Shown here in pieces: positions 55,056 through 63,610 of a stretch of DNA of 64,000 nucleotides. The notes under the pieces are model-generated. The model saw nothing but the letters and a program-made list of their open reading frames with translations, had not been told where the DNA came from and ran no database searches. The translations under genes and the position numbers were made by a program. The stretch is from Haliclona indistincta (taxonomy: Eukaryota; Porifera; Demospongiae; Haplosclerida; Chalinidae): NCBI GenBank assembly GCA_964017065.1, contig OZ024786.1, forward strand, positions 9,243,047 through 9,307,046, given 5' to 3'. The stretch's first letter is position 1. Every line of letters begins with the position of its first letter.

Positions 55056-55619
55056 TAGTTTATTCTTGATAGCATCTCTGGTTTTTTTCAGCTTCAGTAC
55101 AACTGACTGCACCAGTAACTCTCATTGAAGCTTGTGTAGCGGTAATCTGTTGTGCATCAACTCTCCATTCATCTTCAAAGTGGTCACCATATTTCTCACA
55201 GAGGTTGTGTAAAACCACACAAGTAGCAATTACGGCTACAACATTCTCCAGATTACAATCTAGTCTCTTAAGCAAACACCTCCACCGTCCCTTCAGCCCC
55301 TTCCGTTTGCATTTTCCACCACAATCCTCGCCCGACTCTGTCTATAGTTGAAAAGTTTCTTATCTTGTGGTGTATGCTCATTTTCTGTGTATGGTTTCAT
55401 CAACCATGGTAACAGCGGATAAGCAGGGTTGCCTAATAATATTATGACCAAAGAAACATTGCAGTCACCTATTCTTTTAGTCCAAGCAGGAAAAAACTCT
55501 CCGTCTATTCCTTTTGCATAAAGTGATGAATTTGCAAATACTCGTGCATCATGCACCTTCCCCGGCCAACCAGCATAGATATCTAAGAAATGGCCTCTAA
55601 AATCAACAAGCCCTTGAAG

Positions 55620-55637
55620 TATTAGTGAGGTTAAGCT
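55620..55637. repeat. Left target duplication and TIR of the Harbinger element
   Basis: TATTA (55620-55624) then GTGAGGTTAAGCT (55625-55637). The host sequence to the left encodes ILQGLVDF of the older transposase on the minus strand. Confidence 0.85.
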
Positions 55638-55929
55638 GAACGTTAAAATTGTTTACGATCAACGTTGACGTCATGAATTGTCGCGTGATCCTCTTAAAAC
55701 TCCATGTTGACGGTGAAATCACAGCGGCAAGAACGTGAGAAGAGCCCTCCCAACGTAAGTGTTTTACGCTGGCTTTTTCTTACTCCTAGGGTTTCTATTC
55801 AACGTATTTTGGGTTTATGTATACAGTTTTAGTGTATTAGGCCTTTTTTACTTTTTCTAATTGGCTTATGCCTGTGTTGTTTTTCCGTGAGAGATCTGTT
55901 TTGGTCTATTACTCACTTTGTAGTCCAAG

Positions 55930-56897
55930 ATGCCTGGATTTAGATGGGAGCTAGAGAATGACATTAGTTTATGCGTGGAGGTCTGCAAATTGAGTCCTGA
56001 TAAGACTCAGCAATGGCAAGAGGTGGCTGATAGCTTGAATAAGCTGTTCAGCACATCAGCTAAGGCCACCCAACTCAAAGGTCGTGGATGTAAGGAGCGG
56101 CTGTTTCTGCTACTTAAGAAATACAAGGAAGAGGATGTCAGATCTCTGAAAAGGTTTGATTATTTTGTTAGCCATGAAAATAAATTACTGAATGTCTGGT
56201 GTGTACGATCGTGTGTGTATGCGCACGGTGTTAGGTCAGGGACTGAGGAAGATTATACCGAACTGGCGCAGTTATTAGAAGATATACAGTCCTATCAGAA
56301 AGACTTTGAAGAGAAAAAGGAGAACGAGAAGCAGGCTGCTGTAGAAAAAAGATTAGAAGAAAAACGAAAAGGAGAAGCAATTCGCAAGGCAGCTATGCAG
56401 CGTTTATCAAGTAAGAAAACAAAATTTTTATTTCTTAATGACTGAATTATAATAATAATTATTACTTGGGCAGAGAAAAGAGGGCGCATGCAGGACTCTT
56501 CACCAGAGTATTCCATTTTAGCAGCAAATGAGCAGGATGAGGAGGAGGAATCGGAGAAGGAATTTTTGGAGAATTATGCAAGGCAGAATGTAGATGAGGA
56601 TGAACCGATAAAAAAGCGAGTTCGAAGTAAAGCATTATTCAGTTGATTTGCTATGTGTGTATTAATCAATTTTCTATCATTATAGGTTCAATGAAAAATA
56701 CCGTCGAGTTGTTTGCTGAAAAGTTCCAACAAAAGATGTTGTTGAAGGAAAAAGAATTGGAGCTGAAAAAAATGGAGCTAGAACTACAGCAAAAGAAGTG
56801 GGCAATGGAGGAAGCGGAACGAAAGCAGAGGCTGCAGTTTGAATCTGACGAGTGGCGTGCTCTTTATGATATTGTACTCAATCGTCAAAAGTCGTAA
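55930..56897 (+). CDS. Myb/SANT-like DNA-binding protein of the Harbinger element
   Basis: Four exons: 55930-56153, 56235-56410, 56474-56626 and 56686-56897. Phases agree throughout and give 254 residues. Intron 1 is 81 bp, in frame and without a stop, so it is hidden in an unspliced reading; removing it yields VRSLKRSGTEEDYTE, the usual family spacing. Residues 1-75 form the SANT-like trihelix: MPGFRWELENDISLCVEVCK, W-Q-E-V-A-D-S-L, and KGRGCKERLFLLLKKYKEED. A Lys/Glu-rich coiled coil follows (about 85-130), then an acidic segment (EQDEEEESEKEF), a basic KKRVRS and a C-terminal coiled coil with KELELKKMELELQQKKW. In the family this protein binds the transposon ends and carries the transposase into the nucleus. 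It starts 305 bp from the left TIR. Confidence 0.85.
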
Positions 56898-57007
56898 GAC
56901 TTACTAACAACTGAACACAACCCACTATCACTTACGTAGCAAAGTGTGCTACAGAATGATTCAATTATTATATCAACTAATAAAATTATTGTTCAAGTAT
57001 ACATAAT

Positions 57008-58347
57008 TCACTGATTGTTCAAGTACACATCTAAACTTGGAGGGGGCATCATAAAGAATGTTGAGGTCTGTGAACCGTACAGGCAGGTGTGACAGTTGGT
57101 CAAAAGTGTTCCTACTAAATAATACTTTCCGACTGGTTGAAGAAGCAGTTTCAAATTCTTCTTAAAGTCGAGGAAGGCAAATAGTTGAGTGATTTTACCA
57201 AATGTCCATTCTACCGATACTCGGACACTACTCATGGCCTTGTTAAACTCAATCTCTGCTGGAGTTAGTTGTGGTCCACGAAAAGGAGAGATGATGTTTT
57301 GCGATATACCATAAGCAGGATCCCCATACAATGTATATGGTTGGCCATTGGGTTGTGTCAACTGTCTCAACTTGTCAAGAATCCCACTCTCTGATAGCAT
57401 GTATGCGTCGTGCTGCCTTCCTTCTATTGGTCCAAACATATGGTAAACAAGACCATTAGGAGTGGAAACAGACTACAAAACAGATAAGAACAAATCAAAA
57501 CAGAAGTATACTTGATAGCAGATGCACTTCCAATCACCTGAAATTTGAGACAATGAACTCTCTTGTGTCCACTATACACATGTCGTTGATTTCTGGTTGG
57601 ACGAGTAATTTGTCTCACAGTACCATCAATGAAACCGATGCAAGATGTCAAAGGTGCACCCCTTCTATGGATTGCATCAGAGAAAGCTGACTTATCCATC
57701 CAAACCAAATCGAAGCTGGTGAGCAAGTGCCCAAATCTATCATAAATGTCCTCAAGAATCTATCAATAAGAATAGATTGGATTACATGTGTATAGCATAA
57801 TTACATAAAACTCACAGTATTGAAGATGAGGCTTAACTCAGTTTTAGAGCGACCAAAGATTTTAACAAGATCAACCAGTCTATTTGGATAAGCTAGTCGC
57901 CGGAGCAGTATTAACAAAGCTTCAATACCAGTTGCCTTGGTGCGCTGCTCACATCGATACACAGCAGGCAAAGATAATGCCCTCGCTAATATGGGAATGT
58001 CACTTTTCTGAAATCTATAGTTAGCAGACAACATTATGCAATGACAGCATGGTTATGATGTTGAACATTATTACCTGAAGAGTTGTTCGCACTGTATAGG
58101 AGAGAGATCATCTAAGTTGAGCTTTGGTCCAAGTTCTAACGTGGGGGCAAATGCAAGCTCACAAATAACAGCCAAAGTCGCCAGCTCTTCATCGCTCGAT
58201 GAGGATGAGTCCTCAGAGCTCTCTAACAACGAGCCCATCATAGTTATATCCAAGTATTGTTTCAGTTGTCGTCTGGGTAAGACAAACGCAATATTTACAG
58301 ACATTTTGTAGTCAGAAAGGTTTGTTATACCTCGTCCTGGTATCCAT
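57008..58347 (-). CDS. PIF/Harbinger DDE transposase (HARBI1-like)
   Basis: Five exons read by eye: 58347-58331, 58272-58075, 58014-57816, 57759-57538 and 57472-57008, introns 58, 60, 56 and 65 bp, phases consistent, 366 residues. Without removing the first intron an upstream ATG at 58433 would give 414 residues; I prefer the spliced form because an in-frame TGA precedes the 58347 ATG and the intron has good ends. The order is an acidic Ser-rich N-terminus, a helical DNA-binding region (LLRRLAYPNRLVDLVKIFGR), CIGFIDGTVRQI with the first Asp, GHKRVHCLKFQ, DAYMLSESGIL, YGDPAYGISQ with the second Asp, and VSVEWTFGKITQLF with the Glu. The DDE nuclease cuts and rejoins DNA at the element ends. The key Cys/Asn/His-rich C-terminus of HARBI1 is represented by LLTNCHTCLYG. 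No internal stop or frameshift. Confidence 0.88.
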
Positions 58348-58473
58348 CGTTGATCAGTGTCGATGGCGGTGTTTCGACTGTGAGCTAAACGCATGCACAT
58401 GCACGTGATTGATACCGTAAACGCTGAAGTCAATTCGTCGTAAAATTCATCGTTCAGCGTATACCGTAAGAGA

Positions 58474-58491
58474 AGCTTAACCTCTCTATTA
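58474..58491. repeat. Right TIR and target duplication of the Harbinger element
   Basis: AGCTTAACCTCTC (58474-58486) then TATTA (58487-58491). The host sequence to the right encodes NRKDFYSI of the older transposase on the minus strand. Confidence 0.85.
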
Positions 58492-58869
58492 TTGAGTAGA
58501 AATCCTTACGGTTATAGTAGTCTGAAGCACTCCCTAATGGTTTGGTGATCGGAATATGAGAACCATCCACAGCACCAGCTGCTTGTGGGAATCACCAACA
58601 GTCTTCGAAACCTCTCACTATCTCTATAAGAGATTCACCTTGAGGGATGTAAACAAACTCTCTACTCACTGAGTGTCTACTCTCTACTTTGTGCCACATA
58701 TCTAACAGATCGTCCTGACAATTGATGCATACTTTAGTTATTGCACCCTTCATGTATCCCATGTCAGAAATTTCAGACACAACATTGCTTAGTTGTCTCA
58801 AAACTTACTCACGTTGTTGTTCCAAGGAAGAAAAATGGTAACGATTCAGCTTTCGTATCATAAACACCT

Positions 58870-59000
58870 TCATGTTACCAGTTTTTCTAGCAGGTGCACA
58901 GGCATGATACAAACGGCAGAAACATTGAACGATTGGCTTATGATGACTTCTCTTACGGAGCTACTTGTAGTGCAACGGCATAGTTCAAAATATCTAACAT
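58870..59000. repeat. Segment shared with 38.75-38.84 kb
   Basis: AGCAGGTGCACAGGCATGAT through CTCTTACGGAGCTACTTG matches 38.75-38.83 kb in the same orientation, about 96% identical by eye. It links the 38.5 kb exon region to the flank of the older Harbinger copy. Confidence 0.75.
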
Positions 59001-59019
59001 AATTATTGTGCATTTTGGG

Positions 59020-59444
59020 ATAAAAGACTGTTGTCGCTGCTTTCCCGTCTCTCGCTTTCCTCTTGTCTAATTTATTGACTATAAAGAGTTAGACTTTTGA
59101 ATGTTTTGTTTTCATCTGACACGTACTGGTCTTTCCCTGATGATCTTTTCAAGGTCGTCGAACAACTCAGAAACTTCTCTAGATTTTTCTTTACTGCTCA
59201 GAGGAATTTTAACTCCTTTTTGTTGGAAAACCGTTGTCCATAGTAACACCTGCCTCTGTACTAATTTCTTGACTTCAGCAAAAATGTTTCCTCTATCGGT
59301 ATCCAGCGTGCTTTGTCGCTTATCTCTATTCTTGGTTGTACTTCTATCTCAACAGACTCTTCATTCACTTTGCTGCTACTTGTGCTAGTATCACTCTCCA
59401 ACTCAATGGTGTCACTGTCGCTTATCTCTATTCTTGGTTGCAAC
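59020..59444 (-). pseudogene. Rearranged copy of the 42.7-43.4 kb segment
   Basis: 59.04-59.31 kb matches 42.745-43.0 kb and is joined directly to one and a third units of the 102-bp repeat. The minus-strand frame reads LESDTSTSSSKVNEESVEIE, VQPRIEISDKARWIPIEETF and LLKSRN before a stop. The 190 bp that separate the two parts at 43.0-43.19 kb are absent here, so either they are an insertion there or a deletion here. Confidence 0.7.
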
Positions 59445-59580
59445 TGTGGGACTATCAAACAATGCCAGAACCAAGTGAGTGACGCCATAGCTTACTACCA
59501 GCTGCATAGGTCGTGCTATAATTTTTCTCTCCTCAGGCGTATTCAATCCTAGTAGACGATAATTCCGAACACGTGAGTTT
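59445..59580. repeat. Inverted copy of 45.00-45.14 kb
   Basis: GACTATCAAACAATGCCAGA through TTCCGAACACGTGAGTTT is the reverse complement of 45003-45137. It begins immediately after the last partial 102-bp repeat unit. Confidence 0.85.
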
Positions 59581-59940
59581 GCTACACTAATGAGTTCTCA
59601 GCATAATTCATCTATCATTTTTTACAGTCAAAATCATGGGCTGCTCGAATACATGTAGCAGTTATCAAACCTTGCTTGCAGCTTCCATAATACCCGAATC
59701 AGTAAACTTTGAGAACATTCTACGCATTTCCTTGTGAGAAAGGACTCAGTATTAACAACTGAGAGTATATGTCGAAAATCTAGAGAAATTCTTTCCTATA
59801 CGCTCTTCAAAACCAGGCAGCTTAGCATGTTTTGAGGGCCGTGCTATGAAATAATACAGCAACATAAATGTTGCTGTATTTGATTGATTTCATTGTGAAG
59901 TAATATTGGGCACGGTGACAGTATCAGTTTGAAAATTGAT
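59581..59940. other. Region without recognisable gene
   Basis: A small inverted pair, TACAGCAACATAAATGTTGCTGTA at about 59855-59878, is a 24-nt perfect palindrome. Otherwise nothing recognised. Confidence 0.45.
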
Positions 59941-59949
59941 CAACATAGA

Positions 59950-60990
59950 TGAGAGAGATGTCCTACAGCTTACACACTACGGTCACAGTCTTCATCTGGT
60001 GTTCCAAGTGAGAAATTACTGTTTTCACTTCAAACCCTTCAAACTGGACTATCGGGAGGAGTACATTCTGAATCATTTTGCTTTCTTGAAGCATCAAAGA
60101 CTCTTGGTAGATAAGAGGTGTTACAGGAAATTGTAAACTCGACTGCTAACCTTGTCCTGTGTTGTTGTAGCATGTACAAAGCTCTGCTGCCGATTGTGCT
60201 TCAAAGCAAGAAGCTGAGCTTGTTCATCACTAAGATTACTGCTATACACACTCACAGGACGTTTGGTGTACCGCACATTATTGTGGAGCTCGGGATGTTC
60301 TTCTAAGAGCTCCTTAAGAGCAATTCTCGAATTATTTCCGCCAAGAGTGTCGTATGCTTCAGGATGCATCTACCTCATCTTTCTGTGCTCTCAGAAGTCC
60401 GATCATAGGTGCAACATGATTCGTTGGATTTTCAAGAATCTCCTTCTTCAGCCTGTCAATAAAGATATGGTCGACACAACGGATTAGGTGGGCTGGCTTG
60501 GGCTCCATCATGCATACGATTGGAAGAATAAACTGACCTGTAATATTTGTTGAAAACCTAAATACATAATAGAAATCAACCAGCATACTTACCAATAAAG
60601 CAACGCTGCAGGAATCGATCAAGGATGTCTGCTTGATTTGAACTCTGCTCACCTGTACATTTTTACACAATTGTACAATACAAGAGTAAAAATAAAAATT
60701 AAGAAGACACCTCACTTAGTAGAACAAAATTAATAGAATGCTGTCAAGGTACCAATAGAAACAATAGTGACATGACCATGCCCATTGTCTGAATTTACTT
60801 TGTACAGCCGTTTGGATTTAGCAGGAATAATGTTTTGGAAGCATGCACATAGCCCTATGACTCATTATTGACATTGCACTTACCAGCTTGTTTGTATCCC
60901 GGATTTGCTCCTTTACTTTGGATGTTGGTTTCGAGGGATTCAGCTACAAATGGACTGGAGCTAGACTAGGCACAAACTGAAGCAGGATCT
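59950..60990 (-). pseudogene. ParB-like domain gene with one frameshift, multi-exon
   Basis: Minus-strand exons can be chained. About 60985-60886 has SLETNIQSKGANPGYKQAG. About 60840-60752 has IIPAKSKRLYKVNSDNGHG. Exon 60652-60593 has QSSNQADILDRFLQRCFI. Exon 60537 onward has MMEPKPAHLIRCVDHIFIDR and LKKEILENPTNHVAPMIGLL. One extra base near 60366 shifts the frame; then comes LGGNNSRIALKELLEEHPEL, SVYSSNLSDEQAQLLALKHN and an AAG|GTTAGC donor. The I-L-E-N-P-T..P strand, G-G-N-N-S-R-x-A-L and L-S-D-E-Q-A-x-x-L-A-x-x-H-N correspond to the ParB/sulfiredoxin-like fold, which in bacteria binds or cuts DNA. From memory, animals such as sponges and corals carry multi-copy genes of this type, role unknown. 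If the extra base is an assembly error the gene could be live. Confidence 0.6.
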
Positions 60991-60999
60991 GAAACAGTA

Positions 61000-62165
61000 C
61001 CAATCAACAGAAGTCTCAAGAAAAATGACAATGGAAGCAGAGATTCTGGCTTAATTATTGATATAGGGCATAAATAAAGATTGATGTATCTTATTATTAT
61101 TCTTTTTATTATTGCAGAGTGTGTAGTATGGTACTGGCACTGTCCTAGCTTACAATAAAAGCATACACAAAAAGTGCAATCAAAAGTGCTTAGATGCTGC
61201 CAAAAGACTCAAAAAACGACAGTGTCAAGTTAAGCTTATATTTAGCTATTGTACTCTGAACAGTATCTTCTGTACATCATTGACCTGGACAGGCCAGTTA
61301 TTATAAATAGTTCGATCAGTCCAGGGTCATGCTTCACTGGAAAGGCCGATGGCAGACTTACTTTCCAACAACACCAGTGATCTCGACAGAAAAAAAAAAT
61401 CAAATTTAAGCACATAACTAATTATTGCAATCTGGGTCTAGAGCTATAGTAGCTATGTTACTACTGATAACGCAGCTAATATGAAAAAGTGTTTACCAGA
61501 TTTAATAACTTGAAAGTGATCCAAAAATTACAGCACACGAACGAAGGCTAATAGCAAATAAAAACACCTTTTGAGGAAGCCACTGACTTTGCTCAAACTG
61601 AAATTTTTCCTGCACTGGCTATGTGATTACCCTGTGTCCGAGTATTGAGACATGAAATTGAGAAGCTACTTACAAAATACAATTTAGGCTTTGCATAAAC
61701 ACCTTGAGGAAAACAGGACGCAGCTGTAATTGATCGTATGTAACTCGTGACATTCAGTAAAATCAGGTCGCCATCACAATGAGTACTGGTGGCGGGTCAC
61801 CAGCAACAGGAATGGCTGTCCTCAACAATGACTTTCTCTTTCGCCCTATCTCAGTGGCAGTCCCTTTCCTGTGATCTTTGGCGTAAGCTCATCTTGCAGT
61901 TGTCAGCAGCCAGCGCTGTCCTCGCTGAACACAACTCACTACCTGCTAATATGTCAGGCCCTGCTTTAAACTCAGGTGGTCAAGCGATGAGGACGAGAGG
62001 CAAAGATTGAAGGACCAATTGATACTGGAAGTTCTCCAGATCTCACCTGTGGAACAAGCAATGAGCAACCTCAACGACAACAACAAGTCAGTCCGAGTCA
62101 GTTCACTTGAATCAAGAACAACCAAAAGCTAAAAGAATTCCATCAGCACGTACTTATATCTACTC
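61000..62165. other. Region without recognisable gene
   Basis: A 73-residue plus-strand frame at 61789-62010 shows no domain. The rest is AT-rich. Confidence 0.4.
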
Positions 62166-62168
62166 TCA

Positions 62169-62471
62169 TCACCCAATGCAGTTTGAATCATAATAATAAT
62201 AATATGACAACGATAGTTCCGACAGGTTCATAATCTCTGACGCTTGAACACAAGTGAAGGCATAGACAAATTGTTCTGACACTATGAATTCGTCATCAAA
62301 TGCTGATGAGCAATCACATATTCCGTCTTCAATCTCTTCCACAACAACACTGACAGATCCAGCAGGAATAGCATGTCCATGTGAGAGCTCGCCTTCTACG
62401 ACAGCTCCTTTACCTACTGGCAAAGAATCCTGTAATAGGATGACTTTTCCTGTCGGTTTACTTGAATCCAT
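62169..62471 (-). CDS. Hypothetical exon, start shared with 45.2 kb
   Basis: The minus strand starts MDSSKPTGKVILLQDSLPVG and continues AVVEGELSHGHAIPAGSVSV and an acidic Cys-containing segment. Its first 15 codons are duplicated at 45.19-45.24 kb, where the rest is missing. The upstream sequence is R2 (RecQ fragment), whose minus-strand reading would lie downstream. No family was recognised. Confidence 0.35.
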   Translation of the reverse strand: MDSSKPTGKVILLQDSLPVGKGAVVEGELSHGHAIPAGSVSVVVEEIEDGICDCSSAFDDEFIVSEQFVYAFTCVQASEIMNLSELSLSYYYYYDSNCIG

Positions 62472-62650
62472 GCTGCAGGAAACAGTACGCAGTCAGAACA
62501 ATATAAATAAGAATAGCACTATTTGACACCTTGACAACCTTTGTTACAATGATGACCTGCATTATGAAGAACTTAAAGTAGGTCACAACACATATTTCAT
62601 CCCTCACTTATCTGTCAACCAAAGTCTTGTAAAAGTAGCTTATTAACATT
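62430..62650. repeat. Copy of 45.19-45.40 kb leading into R2 copy G
   Basis: See 45190-45400. The two differ by a 9-bp insertion and a few substitutions. Confidence 0.8.
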
Positions 62651-62654
62651 ATAT

Positions 62655-63260
62655 CTACGGCATGTATCAGAATTTTATAATTATCTCCTCACTGCAGCAA
62701 TCTCTCTATTCCGATAAATTCCCTTGTTCTTCTTAATAGGAGCTTCAGCAGGCCTCCAGTAGATCTTAGAAAATGCCGTTGCCCGTCTCTACCAACCCTG
62801 CCACTTTCTTAAAGATAATCATCCAATGATCGAGGTGCGCCATAGTGAATGACATGTGATGCCTCGGTTTAGGGGAAGGAGTTGTGATAGGACTAGAGAA
62901 TTTGACTGGTCAACATCAGACTGGTTGCTAGAATGAATAGTCCGGCTTGGGGCATTTGATGAAGGGCGACACTGGCTTGGCTCTCCTCTCCTACATTCTA
63001 GTCCTTTAAACCCTCGTGATAGTTGATCAAGTCGCTTATCAAGTTCCTGATTAATTCTGTACTAATTGCATAGTAACATAACGCTAATGACCTTGTGACC
63101 GCCAAGATAGTGAATGACACACAATGAATTCAGTACCGTACTCTTCGATTTTCCTTTCCTTAGACATGAAGTCAGCAGATAGTTGCTTCCACCACTTCAT
63201 TTCATTCTTTCTGACTTGCTTACTATAGCGTTGGAATAGGTAAGTATAAATAAACACAAA
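62655..63260 (-). pseudogene. Dispersed repeat R2, copy G with RecQ fragment
   Basis: The minus strand reads HYGAPRSLDDYL-type motif VI sequence, then, after the shared one-base deletion, IYWRPAEAPIKKNKG and IYRNREIAAVRR. It has lost about 20 bp of the block after GTGAATGACAT present in copies B and C. Farther right, QLSADFMSKE and an acidic piece match copies A and E. Confidence 0.7.
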
Positions 63261-63439
63261 TTACACAATATTACTACTTGGCAACCTAACCGTTCTCTGT
63301 TACTACTTGGAACTTGGGCCTTTCTTTTCGCGTTGTGGCTCGCTATTTCCTACCTATACATTCATCCAATATTTCTGTTAGTTACACGCTCCTTCCTTTT
63401 TATACTCTCCTGGTAGTATCGATGGACTGCTTCTATATG

Positions 63440-63610
63440 GCACAACAATTATTACTATGTCAACATTGATAGCACTTACTTCGAACTACATTCTAGATAC
63501 ACTGGTGAATTCTCGCCTGTGATTGTGTCTGAAACGTTATGGTTGTGAAGTGACGGGTATATATGATGGTAAACATAGCACATGGGAGGATTTTTATCCC
63601 CCTTGCAGCT
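63440..63610. repeat. R2 spacer, copy G
   Basis: ACAACATTGATAGCACTTAC-type sequence through ACATAGCACATGGGAGGATT and CCACGATATCAAGG matches 41.74-41.91 and 47.50-47.69 kb. Confidence 0.75.

Larger units (their letters stand above)
55625..58486. mobile_element. Complete two-gene PIF/Harbinger DNA transposon, 2,862 bp
   Basis: Terminal inverted repeats are GTGAGGTTAAGCT at the left and AGCTTAACCTCTC at the right, 13 bp with one mismatch. Subterminal sequences (GCTGAACG..TTTACGA) are also partly inverted. TATTA flanks both ends (55620-55624 and 58487-58491), a single TATTA being expected at the empty site. Inside are a Myb/SANT-like gene on the plus strand and a DDE transposase on the minus strand, convergent, as in known Harbinger elements, where the Myb-like protein brings the transposase to the DNA ends. 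Harbingers usually duplicate 3 bp (TWA). Here TTA is included but the TIRs align best with 5 bp. Both genes look intact after splicing, so the element could be autonomous. Confidence 0.9.
55060..58801 (-). pseudogene. Older PIF/Harbinger transposase pseudogene, split by a younger element
   Basis: Its N-terminal half lies at 58801-58487: IPQGESLIEIVRGFEDCW, a TGA where the family has Gly, then FPQAAGAVDGSHIPITKPLG with the first catalytic Asp, and ASDYYNRKDFYSI. The C-terminal half lies at 55624-55060: ILQGLVDFRGHFLDIYAGWP, KVHDARVFANSSLYAKG, LGNPAYPLLPWLMKPY (family usually LGDPAYP; second catalytic Asp is Asn), then ARIVVENANG with the Glu. Two inserted bases then shift the frame before KGRWRCLLKRLDC and VLHNLCEKYGDHFEDEW. 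Removing the 55625-58486 insert and one TATTA copy rejoins the two halves in frame between FYSI and ILQG. Catalytically dead by the Asn, the stop and the frameshift. Confidence 0.9.

Noticed and set aside
58348..58433. Upstream ATG of the Harbinger transposase as the true start
   Set aside because: Using it leaves a good 58-bp intron unspliced and adds a Cys/Met-rich leader unlike the family. Kept only as an alternative.
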